Below are positions 12,001 to 19,200 of a DNA stretch of 27,110 nucleotides, one piece after another. How positions within the stretch are numbered: position 1 is the stretch's first letter; every line of letters begins with the position of its first letter. The stretch covers positions 1 through 27,110 of IMG/VR virus record IMGVR_UViG_3300020450_000079; one strand, 5' to 3'. Source of the stretch: a virus. The notes under the pieces were generated by a model. That model was given only the letters and a program-made list of their open reading frames with translations, was not told the origin of the DNA and did no database searches. The position numbers were made by a program, and so were the translations under genes.

Positions 12001-13056
12001 TTTAAGACAGGAAATGATTTTGAGTGGTTCTATCCTGATAGTATTGATGGCAATGCTGATCTTACATTTGGTGTGAGATTGTCTAAGTCAACTAGACTTG
12101 ATGCTAATGGTAACTTCCTCGCATCTGGAACACATAGCAGATTCTTTGGTGGAGGTGCTCTCAAGATTCATGATCATGTTGAGATGATTGGTGGTAACCT
12201 TAGAATGTATGGTTCTGATGGTGAAACCTTAGTATTCAACGTATCAAACGATGATGATCATATAGGTGATGGTGCAGTTCTTGATGAAGCAACTGGTGTA
12301 TTTGGAATGTATGTCAATGGTGGAGCAATGATCGGTGGTGATCTTAAGGTCATCTATGAAAATTGTCAAACTAATGGCACATGTAGTAAGGACATTCAAT
12401 TCCAAGCATTTGGTTTTGATGGTTCTGTCAACATGGGTGCAAAACTTTACATCAAAGGTCAAGTTTCTTCTGGTGGTAACTCACAGGAAGCAATTGTTCA
12501 CGTTGATAATCTTGGTTCTGCTGGTAATGCAACAACAGGACCTAGAGACCTCAAGATTTATCAAGACTGTTCAATTGATGCATTTGGTATTTCTCGTTAC
12601 TTTACTAGAAATGGTGGTCGCAGATATACATATGTTGAGCAATCACTTACTGGAATTGGTCAAACACAAGCAAATCCATTACAACCTAATAACAACTACT
12701 TAATCAATACAAGTAGTGGTAATAATGTTGTCATGTATCTGCCCGAATATGCAGAAACAGGTGACATGATTAGATTTGTTGAAGTTAGTGGAAATCTAAC
12801 ATACAATACAAGTCTAGTATTGAGAGCACTTAAAGTCAACAATGTACCAACCGCTATTCAAGGTGACACAACTGGTACTAAGATTCAAGCAGGTGCTGGA
12901 CAATTAGTTACTGCTTGGGACAGTGGTGAATTGGTTGTTCAAACAAGAAATGCATCATTTGGTTTAATTTATGTTGGTGCAACAGATGCTGCTGGTGATC
13001 CAAACGCATCTACAGTTCCATCCAATCTACGTGGATGGTGGTTAACAGAACTATAA
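1..13056 (+). CDS. Giant virion structural protein, cyanophage type (5'-truncated by window edge)
   Basis: Frame 1 is open from base 1 to the TAA at 13054-13056, so at least 4351 residues are present and the true start lies upstream; the TTG at 514 is internal. Order of parts: an N-terminal region with SNSNFGNTSLHA and AFNQDKGGYI (1 to about 410); helical modules with GDARNLI..NK.FIA and YGGN..TWDAA motifs (about 415-5100); a beta-repeat array inside one module (1543 to about 4062); four 36-residue repeats (5164-5562); mixed domains to about 8150; a conserved stretch with ELRRPSIARAGNHTFEYLG and GLNSNGDLYIGNRKI (about 8170-8480); fibre-like regions such as LTVNGTGRFSGDVKF (about 9720 onward); and a C-terminus with YLPEYAETGDMIRFVEVSG ending GWWLTEL. 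I recognise several of these phrases from structural proteins of marine T4-like cyanophages. The role is inferred: a large baseplate or fibre protein of the virion, encoded just before the tail-collar genes. Its exact place in the particle and its enzymatic potential cannot be read from sequence. Confidence 0.85.
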   Translation, partial: TNSNSNFGNTSLHAIGHKGFAFNQDKGGYIDAIIPPKKVLEVGNTKRQSYYTIDIQASNDQANHTKIYLGDDNAYVPTERPAATIGGYRIGAKSDEKLYVKLAPRTTGGNSEFNATLSPNGFKRFVAAPDILNPSSAQVNNKAQDAANLIEANKEFIAFEAYGFITAKYPALLVKQSIEIVKCRRDIGYLLDATIQDLRLGGNINTIQAAESYYVKSGGVDNLTYINNELNETLEGYFYARDLAIAALRNYTYKRIGVETTAGNSIIKVGDSSGIAPGMTVADYAPSEFENAQGVQTNDLKNGATRPAQPVIPDNTFVKRIVDATTVELGQRATTSVKQVVADRNGDARNLILANKTFIATEAYERMLLDYPNYTPSTGYNATTGRAKCIDDIEKAIEAVSENTAYGGNADTWDAAYYYDSGAVQDLAAKKDETITAFNYAKDMSIQVMRKENVFIFGTHGLTQSYTTANDPVTYEEPELVNDRNGDARNLILANKQLIAKEAVERMILESSTQQFTPSGAVYNPVSGDLTLTISQHGLTGADSYTVSDASYEPVSGKLTITIANHGFGNGERVKFDDNSLTFTCSQDSNATQHTYPRASDPVSNKWLKISHVTANTFEVNVGDTLDGNYTHTFVSAVANGLKRAADSVRFDYNSFIFTCDMDASEQKKYPRIGDPAGGKVLPIGATTADTITLAIGKSLNINHDVTTADYDPNTGDLTLDIGSHNLSVGTSIKIPNNSLSFKCALDNFQATKTYPRAGVDPYADKAIKITKVGSSFHTATDATYDPTSGNLDITIPNHGFVAGNRIRISDDALTFTCAMDNYATEHSYPRSGDPASGEFLDISNVTTNTFRVNVGPAGAAQEFTPTDATYDAASGELTLTIAGHGLSVGKGIVIDDNALSFTCTMDGNDSPKTYPRANKDNASSRSLPIISKTTDTITINVGNAGDNKFFTPSDGTYNAATGALTLNIGQHGLAVGSSITLKDNSIRFTCDKDGNTNVESYPRPQVDPFAGKSIEITDVAYSEQTATDATYNPHSGDLEITVASHGFTGPQEFTPLVSALTTYDPATGILTLNIPNHGLQNGEYVRIADGAISFTCTKDNDTQAYAYPRATDPASGKNLVVSNAQQSTFDVNVGVATGLGQYVHTVTSVVTGGVTSGGDYIQIADNSLSFTCDLDANAGAKPYPRTGFDLPSGRWLQIRAVTANTFVVNVGKSSNLSTHTFDSAVANGIRKQTGNITINVGFDSNTNNQYTHTWDSALTNAVEFLPQSAHTFVSAVANSIKYTPNAAHTFKRGATGGIARQNGTITVNVGPSAPADRYAHIWAGGTATGAVVSGGNYTHAWVSSVANSVHKVFSIAGNRNYHDQDCVDDTVDVLEAIADNVAYGGNDKTWDAAYSYKTGAHVAGEEIETNEVFRHAKEMAGQVIKNQKILQVGGSGISQVFDTTITEDTPTAVDNKSGDAYNLLIANAAFIASEAYDRMIFEFPDFTPPTGNPQDCKDDIKDFVVEIAHNVGFGGNDRVLDMANLYVLGAYVVGEEAQTLKAFEDAKELMLQVARNEKVLVSGSHGKTQTFDNTITTDPSIPSTVESGNAKNLILDNKNFIAEIALGRMLAQYSNYVSPQGYTTNDCLDDLKDVVEVVAHNVAFGGNDRTWDAALLYNAGAHAAGTENETIYAFNQVRDIIRQVIVNETVTVGGHTALNQATNASIAAGIANGDYDSAKDTATTLVGILTNAINTPSSLYQITRTESTSKCTGVVSTITTLYTIIKDAITTPESLLSITRTVSGGKCDNIKSTIDTLFGIITSTVSNGSALDSVSRNISNGSCQEVASTITTLFSILTNTISTTGYLDTIDKVEIPLGLSLGQSVNANSTTTDTYLWITWPSSGGVPDTGIYTDKKPVIDAFFNNDPANAANQDTNYPECANEATAVRQYFTNIATIIQSGLGTVTRNEPVSSSALSRRATIFTLTDPSKAPANQSDPHKLETGTPVRLVPRPKSGATVDKRNVRLPNGFDTNEEYYVIAPGRETNPQDFAATTAFNGLQQDVLMLASSKENAAAGIYLHSQEVGGIHPDIEIDLYQFTIDDSYDLHQYACTLVNNGIQTDVSHIFDLPKPNVPEGHPVFFRAEIGKDMPTVGGTDANDPAVTVQSGVDIGKLRGDKEFFARYITPKVFKIYRTHADAINDVNAIDLTTSANIGFNVFANKRTSPMRFDPSFVNPQVSDKGKWYLQVEPNSSGAPATSQEILARLHDTEYNDASGNTKSNDTWYIRLKDDRTPNDRIYRFRYVIPSYLKSVRDPLNGFTLKMRKDETRKLLPQKIVLKPASGNAVTKAIFNNTTDSGQANEIIGMTAAQFANPGNNQPALDTSKRYDPFRKDLTGAGKEFQAYIRTDSKIQATIQSGRYFVDATSGDELLELTVFDPEIDSQVPALKNETLTTVKITAPQGGTFISNTANPATGYFQDTKVEWDGNDKGTGYIHAALNVPGTSEWHLILKGISGTLDYSSTEDTRFTQVQTNTVVFADQLADPDDGKSLALKELIRKGYPEFYYKEKSSNVYTLTAGDSITDQAGNQYYIASVNDIGEIDDTFYIFDVEEIQRRIFEQQDGIFYLTAVRGNISPFPTGAGNLGNFRNFKFSQPISKLFPLNYKNDPVWFKQLDPNLVDPPATFSAADNYVHGLVTVNDFKNSITKEAVIDFLQTPSLNLNTYTGDNAIQAQDGNAASGSEDRQIPIAGDNTVVVDQRLYVELRRPSIARAGNHTFEYLGFGPGNYSTGLPARQEVILTVEQDFFAQSKKQDGGLVFYTGLNSNGDLYIGNRKIDAITGEEVFLESASLQDSEDPDDIIDSLVTTFDTPVTFNQNITVNGGDEGKLVNTFNSPVTVNVASGLGLTSFRVLSTVNPNATPVGDDETLDRSSQQGNTLTNGDIVLNKNMIAASVFQFNPRGSNGFAQGYKIQNHVVGTEGSNATPSQSATGKDYFDSTQVVRYGTNGALPVPGDILLKGDSVGASGSIGWIYANSYYTLGDQTASNPDQVFNVEFDGSSLVKINWKNSKQNGSFAPKITPATKIRIKNCSEPALNGVHSIDPNTYNETNSYVKIIIGASIVSSPIVWNSEVNASMEYSDTAWKEWGVLGGEAIRTETSELTNYKVGINTVARTGGVGSTAWKTSFVNDASTPKANLDVDGNGIITGYNIVYSTGTFVGLENAFLVGTMTPGLPNSSAIFRVNAQTNRVGINVSDDQTAATQLDRTLTVNGTGRFSGDVKFEQDIDVNGGGAGVNNTAEIRTSITDGTFEFLMNNGFEGQHDAYQTSVGGSNGFKMAGYAKNIEFGNEQTLIQEFEIGNKAAKSFVDLGATSDGDGTNAHISRVSIGGAFDSTETDSYAQINNKELKIAGDILLGQVKDKTNGSNITRRGAGDTAFFRSTAETVSFLGDNSLTTIVDFATNASQLTIAGQGGTTKIRNNTVIDSTLRVNSDIILCGGLNNFSFTADRKQAGSASIIAHTNGIIGNNIYNKNVDIIDVLRIAATVPSGNKSDYNRIDTGGSGAWGDSTWSQAIPQANLPALPTGQYYLPLKYSPYNNINVANPDGDQYFNENDILLIDSAETATGHAEFVKIVSLPRIVASNSPYYIVVSRQPFGTFTNVSSTHADTTDIFKCTVQLDSTWITSDIDQSAGNKTINLSQFGGNIDVGDYVIISRADGTPANDGVDDEGEIFKLTTVINAVAKKLSVKKGCDTANETTVFEVDSITGSVTIGDGSEDTNTIINGSLSLKGLCGSPLEIYPPADPSLNDKFTLSNSETSVFSVDMCNGDTIIGHTVGTVFAIGQYYGSTAIAHDSTTVVTSYMHDPVSIQSNGPITSLANAVTTSTFDIPIASNADAFEKGDLVAIIDGTSNIEIILITDDPTTDAQGNAILPTIYNAAYPAGQYPNGGRGQEDTSVGGYNGQTWNAGATVVKLKKFTETTSLIDPIAATGRTAVESPNQDANKIRVRIKNSNLISDKLDYIQFLKFKTGNDFEWFYPDSIDGNADLTFGVRLSKSTRLDANGNFLASGTHSRFFGGGALKIHDHVEMIGGNLRMYGSDGETLVFNVSNDDDHIGDGAVLDEATGVFGMYVNGGAMIGGDLKVIYENCQTNGTCSKDIQFQAFGFDGSVNMGAKLYIKGQVSSGGNSQEAIVHVDNLGSAGNATTGPRDLKIYQDCSIDAFGISRYFTRNGGRRYTYVEQSLTGIGQTQANPLQPNNNYLINTSSGNNVVMYLPEYAETGDMIRFVEVSGNLTYNTSLVLRALKVNNVPTAIQGDTTGTKIQAGAGQLVTAWDSGELVVQTRNASFGLIYVGATDAAGDPNASTVPSNLRGWWLTEL
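415..5100 (+). repeat. Helical modules repeated in the giant virion protein
   Basis: Within the giant protein a module of about 115-130 residues recurs: a degenerate copy at about 415-756, then copies at 1027-1420, 1447-1542 continued at about 4063-4360, 4363-4755 and 4759 to about 5100. Shared landmarks are [SN]G[DN]A.NL(I/L)..N..FIA.EA..RM, then a Cys-Asp-Asp pair (CIDDI, CVDDT, CKDDI, CLDDL), then N.A(Y/F)GGN..TWDAA....GA, and a final helix ending VI.NE. The copies are diverged but alignable by eye. The spacing suggests ancient tandem duplication of a helical domain. The function is unknown. Confidence 0.8.
1543..4062 (+). repeat. Beta-repeat array inserted in a helical module
   Basis: About 840 residues made of beta-rich units of roughly 75-100 residues. 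Each unit starts near TPTDATYDP.SG.L.(L/I)TI..HG(L/F)..G, continues with a core F.C..D......YPR..DPA.GK.L.I, and ends T.T..T(I/F).VNVG. I count eight F.C..D...YPR cores. A second short motif (HTFVSAVANGI-like: THTFVSAVANGL, THTFDSAVANGI, THTWDSALTNAV, AHTFVSAVANSI and others) recurs about eight times, mostly towards the end. This repeat type is familiar from cyanophage virion proteins. The array sits between the two halves of one helical module. Confidence 0.85.
5164..5562 (+). repeat. Four tandem 36-residue repeats
   Basis: Units of exactly 108 bases begin at 5164, 5272, 5380 and 5488, the last incomplete. The consensus is T(I/A)TTL..I(I/L)T..I.TP.SL..I.R......C..(V/I).S, with one cysteine near the end of each full unit (TSKC, GGKC, NGSC). 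The pattern of hydrophobic residues suggests a helical hairpin. The repeats are diverged in DNA but keep exact phase, so the period is under protein-level selection. Confidence 0.8.
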
Positions 13057-13063
13057 AGATAAC

Positions 13064-14734
13064 ATGGCACAATTTTACAGTTCAATAAAAACAATGAAAT
13101 CTGCCCGTATCGGAACAATTATTCCGTGGGCAGGTGATGGCAATGAAGGTTTCACTGTCTCTAATCTACCAAAAGGGTGGATTGTTTGTGATGGACAACT
13201 CAAAGATGCTAATGATTATCCTTTGCTTGCATCGGAACTTGGTAAAACTTATGGTGGAGATATGCAAGGAATATTTCCTAATTATTCAGGACAATTTAAA
13301 CTTCCTAATATTGGAAATAAAGTCATGCTTGATTTGGAAAATAGTATGCTCAATGAGACAAAATATCAAAATGGGCAATCTGATGCATATACTGTAGTGG
13401 GGAGTTTAGTTGGTGATGGTAGTGGTGATGATATAGCAAATGATTTTGGTCCTGATGCTCTACCAATAACATATAATGCATTTGCTGATATTGATTTTAC
13501 TTTCAATAATCCAAACATTTTATTATCTGGTAGATTTACTGGGCAAACGATTAGTGATCCAGACTTTTTTACTAGTATTAGTACAATTAATAGAAAATTA
13601 AACATAAATCACACACCAGCACACCAACATTCAGATATTTTTGATAGTGCTATTGCTGGATTTACTGGACCTCAAATATTTGATACTATTGGGGTAACTC
13701 TTGGTGGAACAGACCCAGCTGATTATTGTTCAGATAAAGCTATATCTAGAAATAATATATGTCAAATTGCAAGTGGTGATGCAACAGGACCAAGTTGGCA
13801 ACAAGGTATTACTTTTACATCATATTTTGGCGATTCAGATCATGAACACACATTACCATTAGCAAGTAAATTTCAACTGTTTCAAAATGATTCCAATACA
13901 GATTATTGGTCAACAGTACCAGCACCATCTTGGCATAGTGGTACTCCAACAAGAAATAGTCCTCAAGCAACTACACAAACTGTAAATAGACCAGCTTTAG
14001 GAAGTTATTCGTCTTCATTTGCATATGAACCATTTGATAATGATCCTACAACAACCGACAAACCAACTCATTATCACCCCTCATGGACAGGATTACATCC
14101 TAGACCACAAATTAATAGTAATTTTAGAAATTATTTTGGTGCAGCTACAGGTAATACTTTTGCTGGTCTTGAAGACAATCCAGAAGATCCATCAAATCAG
14201 TTTGTTGTTAACAATGTTAGTTTAGCTGCTAGTACTAATGAAATTACACTACCAGTAGGTACAGATATTAGAACCACAAAAACTGAGGGTAGTGAAACAT
14301 TTTACATTGAAGATAAAGTTCGTGCATTTAAAATAGTAGATGGTGAAGGTATTGAACCTGGCACTTATATTACTAAAGTAACTAGAACAGGTAATGATCT
14401 TGCTAGTTATGTGTATACACTTACCTTAAATCAACAAACACTTGATACTGTTCCCAGTGGTGGTACTACCTTGACGTTTATGGAAGGAACATTTCCATCT
14501 ACTGTCAACAATATTGGTTCTATGGATCCTAATGATTCATCATTTAACTCACATAATCATGGAACAATTGATGTGCAAATGTCTGTTGGATCATTGAAAC
14601 CACCCCCAACATTTGCAATAAGTAACGTTGGATTAGGAAATGTTGTTCCTCAGAGTGAGGATAACGCACTAAATATTACAGTTACTATATCACAACCAGC
14701 AATGGCAGCAGTGTATATTATCAAGGCATACTAA
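13064..14734 (+). CDS. Tail-collar-domain fibre protein 1
   Basis: 556 residues, starting 7 bases after the giant protein's stop. Residues about 17-90 match the phage tail-collar pattern (IGTIIPWAG...PKGWIVCDGQ...DYPLLASELGKTYGG...FKLPNIGNKV), the domain found in T4 short tail fibre gp12 and many phage fibres. His-x-His pairs follow at about 187-189 (HQH), 260-262 (HEH), 336-338 (HYH) and near residue 500 (HNH). In fibre proteins of this kind such pairs can coordinate metal ions along a trimer axis; that role here is inference. The C-terminus AAVYIIKAY resembles the ends of the next two proteins. The likely role is a baseplate-attached short fibre or pin that contacts the host. It is probably translated from the same long message as its neighbours, as no terminator or clear promoter is seen between them. 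Confidence 0.8.
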   Translation: MAQFYSSIKTMKSARIGTIIPWAGDGNEGFTVSNLPKGWIVCDGQLKDANDYPLLASELGKTYGGDMQGIFPNYSGQFKLPNIGNKVMLDLENSMLNETKYQNGQSDAYTVVGSLVGDGSGDDIANDFGPDALPITYNAFADIDFTFNNPNILLSGRFTGQTISDPDFFTSISTINRKLNINHTPAHQHSDIFDSAIAGFTGPQIFDTIGVTLGGTDPADYCSDKAISRNNICQIASGDATGPSWQQGITFTSYFGDSDHEHTLPLASKFQLFQNDSNTDYWSTVPAPSWHSGTPTRNSPQATTQTVNRPALGSYSSSFAYEPFDNDPTTTDKPTHYHPSWTGLHPRPQINSNFRNYFGAATGNTFAGLEDNPEDPSNQFVVNNVSLAASTNEITLPVGTDIRTTKTEGSETFYIEDKVRAFKIVDGEGIEPGTYITKVTRTGNDLASYVYTLTLNQQTLDTVPSGGTTLTFMEGTFPSTVNNIGSMDPNDSSFNSHNHGTIDVQMSVGSLKPPPTFAISNVGLGNVVPQSEDNALNITVTISQPAMAAVYIIKAY

Positions 14735-14735
14735 A

Positions 14736-16256
14736 ATGGCGACAATATATTCAAAAGAAAGAGGGAAATATGGTAATATATCTGGTCAAATAATTGTATG
14801 GCCTGTTGAAATTGATAATAATATCAATTCTACGTATTCTAAAAGAGAACTACCAGCTGGATATTTAAGATGTGATGGCACAGTATATAATGCCATTGAT
14901 TATCCACAACTTGCTGCTATTTGTGGAACAGGAACTGGTGGTAAGTTTGTTAGAAGGAATCTTGCTGGTGAACCATTACAGTCAGTAAGTGATCAACAAT
15001 TTGTAGTACCAGATTTAGGATCTAAATATCCAAAACCAACTGGTAGTGCAGGTGGTGGTGGAGTATATCAAAATATTAGAGTTACTACAGTAAATAATGT
15101 TGAAAAAAGTCGTTCTGGTATTGGTATTGAAGCAGAAGCAATTGCTGCTACAAATGGTGTAATTGATGTTGCATACACTGGTAACTTTGTTGTTCCATCT
15201 GTTGAAATGCCAATGAGAGGAAGACCAGTGTGGACTGCTGGTACTGCTGCTGGTAAAAGAACTGAAGTTGAAGCGGTTGATCAATCTGCATTGCATGGAC
15301 ACATGCATTTTCATAGTGGTACTAGAACTAGATTGAAAGCAAGAGCAGAAGTTGATGAAAGTTCTCCAACTACTATTTTAGACCCTGCACCAATAGGACC
15401 TGTTGGACTAGCAAATGCTTCAACGATACCTTTACATAAATGGATTGTTGCTACTTCAGACCCTACTACAGGTAATTCATATCCAGGTAATGCTCAACAA
15501 CCATGTAAAGCAATTGCATCTAATATACGTCAATCAAAAGCATTTGGAGGAGAGGGAAAGTTTGGTTATACTAATTTTGGAAGCACTCCTCTTGCCTATA
15601 GTAATGCATGTATTAATGGTAACCAATCTATTAAAGATGCGTGGAACTATATGTGTTTATTACCACCAGAAAGTTACTTAGAAGCTAATGGTGTATCAAC
15701 TGCTGGTGGTAGTCCTGGTGATTCTACAAGGGCGTGGGATAATTATCCAATTACTACAACTCCATACACAGTAACAGGTGATTCCTCAAGTTCTCTCACT
15801 CTTACAGTTACATTAAGAATTCCAACTCCATTTGGATCAATTTGTATCTACACGACAGGACCAGATTCACCAGTGACCAAGGATGTAGATATGCCAGCTA
15901 CATATCTTGCAGGTGCTCAAGGTGTTCCAATTGATTGGAAAGACAGTAGTTGGGCAGATTCAATGCCATTGCAAATGAATGATTTGTACCCATTTGCAGT
16001 TGATGATGGATCTCCATCTACAACTAATGAATTTAATCAAACTAATCCATTATATGCAGGTGGTGAGGATCCAACAGAGCATTTTCATAAGATTGATCTA
16101 GAAAAAGAAGATCATACATTCCAATTAAAAACAAGTTCTACTGAAATTTCAGCAGACTTATTGGAAACTAAGTTAAACCTATCTACTGATGATGCAAGAT
16201 CAGTAGATAATGTATCACAACCTTTCATCATTTTAGAATACCTAATTAAAATTTGA
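14736..16256 (+). CDS. Tail-collar-domain fibre protein 2
   Basis: 506 residues, with ATG one base after the previous stop, indicating translational coupling. Residues about 17-100 form a collar-like domain (ISGQIIVWP...LPAGYLRCDGTVYNAIDYPQLAAICG...FVVPDLGSKYP). A histidine cluster HGHMHFH lies at residues 187-193, a strong His-x-His signature of metal-binding fibre shafts or tips, and another pair (EHFHK) occurs near the C-terminus. The protein ends ILEYLIKI, like the IKA[YF] endings of its two neighbours. Between the collar and C-terminus I recognise no other domain. It is probably a paralogue of the flanking collar proteins with a diverged central part. The virion-fibre role is inferred from domain and context. 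Confidence 0.78.
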   Translation: MATIYSKERGKYGNISGQIIVWPVEIDNNINSTYSKRELPAGYLRCDGTVYNAIDYPQLAAICGTGTGGKFVRRNLAGEPLQSVSDQQFVVPDLGSKYPKPTGSAGGGGVYQNIRVTTVNNVEKSRSGIGIEAEAIAATNGVIDVAYTGNFVVPSVEMPMRGRPVWTAGTAAGKRTEVEAVDQSALHGHMHFHSGTRTRLKARAEVDESSPTTILDPAPIGPVGLANASTIPLHKWIVATSDPTTGNSYPGNAQQPCKAIASNIRQSKAFGGEGKFGYTNFGSTPLAYSNACINGNQSIKDAWNYMCLLPPESYLEANGVSTAGGSPGDSTRAWDNYPITTTPYTVTGDSSSSLTLTVTLRIPTPFGSICIYTTGPDSPVTKDVDMPATYLAGAQGVPIDWKDSSWADSMPLQMNDLYPFAVDDGSPSTTNEFNQTNPLYAGGEDPTEHFHKIDLEKEDHTFQLKTSSTEISADLLETKLNLSTDDARSVDNVSQPFIILEYLIKI

Positions 16257-16259
16257 TCA

Positions 16260-19200
16260 ATGACAGTATCACCAGCACCATCATATAGAAATACCAGACC
16301 TAATTTTTATACAGATAAAGCATCTGATAATACTCCTTTAGGTGCTATTGTTAATACTTTTAAGGCAACTACTGATGTTTATGATAATCAGTATACGCCA
16401 ACAAATGCTTATACGGTCACTACTGGTAATGCTAATACACAAACCAATCCAGACTACCAATATCCTGGTTATTTGTATTGTGATGGTACTGAATATGCAA
16501 TTAATGATTTTCCAGCATTGTATGCTGTTATTGGTAATGATTATGGTGGTTCTTCAAGACAAGCAATAGAAATTATTAATGGTGGTAGTGGATATGATGC
16601 TGCTGCTACGATAACATTCGCTGCTGCACCCTCTGGTGGTACTACCATAACAGCAAATTTAGTTATTGTCAATGGTGTAATTTCAGGTATCAATATTACT
16701 GATCTAGGAGCAGGGTATGTAACTGATCCTACGTTTACTATTAATAATGCAGGTGGTGGTAGTGGTCTTCAATTAGAATTAAATTTTGGTTCTGGTGGAC
16801 AATTGGAATCAGTCTCACAAGATAATATCTATGATCATTGGGGATCTACAAGAAGTTTAGGAACATTCAAAGTACCTGACCTAAAAACTAGAAAAGTTGT
16901 TGGATATGGTAATGTCTTTGGACAGGGAACACCCAGTATTGGTTTACTTACACTTGGTGCTGGTGCAAATAATGGTGTTGTTAAACAAGGTGGATCATGG
17001 TACTTTGATAAAGGATCTCAAGCAGGTTATTTTTCTCTTGGTTCTATAACTACAACTGGTTATGGTAATATTACAGATGACGTATCAACAAATATAATTG
17101 GTAGTCAAAAAGTTCATGTTACGATGCAAGAAAGAAGATTGCAACGAGTACCTGATCATAGTCATTTTGTTTACAGTACAAAAGCTGACGATACTTTTCA
17201 ATTTCGTAGTGGTTTAGGTGGTGATAGATATTTGGTAAATTACACAAATCAAAATGCTCGTTTATATGGTTGGTTTCCTATAGGTGGATTGCATTACCAA
17301 CATAAACATGGTTTATCTAAATCAGCAATTGAATCAAGGGAAGCAGCAACATATGATGTATTTGATTGGAGAGCTGGTGCTGAAGGGACTGGTAGTATTA
17401 AATATACGTCACCTGATTTTTATTTTGCATCAGGTGGTTCTGGTAGTGGTACGTACGAAGAGGTAACAGAGACTGCACCATCTATGTTTAGAACATTTAC
17501 TGGTAGTCCACCACCATTAACAGGTTCTCTGATTGGTGGCAGAGAAGTTAGAACAGGTGGTCAAGAAATCATTACATATTCTCAAGACATTGTATATACT
17601 GGTAGTTCATCTATCTCATTTCCATCAGCATGGAAGGTTATGGAAGTTGAACTACATGGTGGTGGTGGATCAGGTAGTGATGGAATGCAAGCAGGTAACG
17701 ATGGTCAGGACGTAAACTTTACCGTTGTAGCAGGTGGTACATTAATTGATATAACTGCTGGAGGTGGAGAAGGAGGAGGAAAGTCAAATAATTATACAAG
17801 CGGTGGTGATGGTGGTACTGTTACATCGTCAGGTAGTGCAATAAATAATGGAACCTTTACTGGTAATGCTAGTATAGATGGAACCGATGGTCAACAAGGT
17901 TCGGGACAAAACGGACAATTTCCTGGCATATCAAATCCAACTAATCCTAACGTAGCAGGTACTGGTGGTGCAGGTCTTAAAGGTGATGGTTCTGGTAATA
18001 TATTAGCATATGGTGCTGGTAGCGATGGTAAACACACACAAATTGGTGGATCACCAGTAACCACAACTAACACATATACATCACAAAGTTTGCAAGTTGT
18101 CAATCTCACAACACAATCAGAATTTACTAATATTCAATTTACCATTAAAGGTGGAAAAGGAGCTGATTCTCAACAAGGACTTAATCCACAATTTACGACA
18201 ACAAATGGTCAAGTTGGTGGTGTAGGATCCCAAGGAACTACAATGATACTTGAATGGATCAATCCTGGTAGTTCACCACAGTGGACATTTGGTGTTCAAG
18301 CAGGTGGTCAAGGATCAAGATGGTCTGGTGGTAATGGAGATGGAATTGGTGGTGCTGGTGGATCTGGATATGGAAACGCAAGTGGAAAACGTGGTGGTGA
18401 TGGTGCAACTGATGATGGTGGCGGTGGCGGTGGTGCGTCTGTTGTTACATGGAATGGTCAATTAGTCGCTGGTTCTGGCGGTGGTGGAGGAGGAGGTGGT
18501 CTCCAAAATGATGCTAATTATCCATATAACGGACGTAATGGTACAAATGCTTCTACATTATATGAACCTGCTAATAGTTCACAAACTGTAAATCTCCTCT
18601 ATACAGGTGGTGGAACCGTTGGTGGCAACTATGGTTGCGTTGGTGGCGGTGGTGGAGGTGGAGGCGGTGGTGTCTCCATATCATCTGGTGGAGGTGGTGG
18701 ATCTGGTGGAGTTGGAGGTGATCCAACTGGTGCTGGTGGTTCTGGCGGTCACGGTGGTGGCGGTGGAGGACAAGCAGGGAGATCTGCATACATTCCCACT
18801 TACTTTAACTTTATTAATGCTTCCGCAAGTAACGGTGGTGCTGGAGAAGTAATTGTTTCATACACAGAAAGTAATCTTGCATGGTCACCTGGCGGTGGTG
18901 GTGGAGGTGGAGGTGCATATACACGATATAAAATTGAAAAAGATGAATTACCTGGTGCATCTGGTGCTTCCTTAACATTTAATAATTCTGCTGCTGCTGG
19001 AGTTGGTGGTACAAGCAATGGAGAATTACCATACGCAAGAGTTGGATTTGGTGAAGTTACTGGATATGAAGGTGGTTTTGTTAACACAACGGTAGGGGAT
19101 ATTATTGTTAAAGCAAATGATAGTACAGATATTTTTGCTTCTGGTGCTGGTACTGGTGCAGGTGGTGGATTCAAACTACCAACCACACAGGTTCCTGAAG

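Noticed and set aside
12335-12703. 122-residue + strand frame in another phase
   Set aside because: It is fully inside the giant gene's conserved C-terminal part and has no support as a protein.
13052-13059. TATAAAGA as a T4-type late promoter before the first collar gene
   Set aside because: It would start transcription at about the ATG itself with no leader, it has one mismatch to the T4 element, and such AT strings are frequent here.
17658-18917. Glycine-codon repeats as a CRISPR array or non-coding satellite
   Set aside because: Repeats are irregular, in frame, and use mixed synonymous codons; they encode a protein domain.
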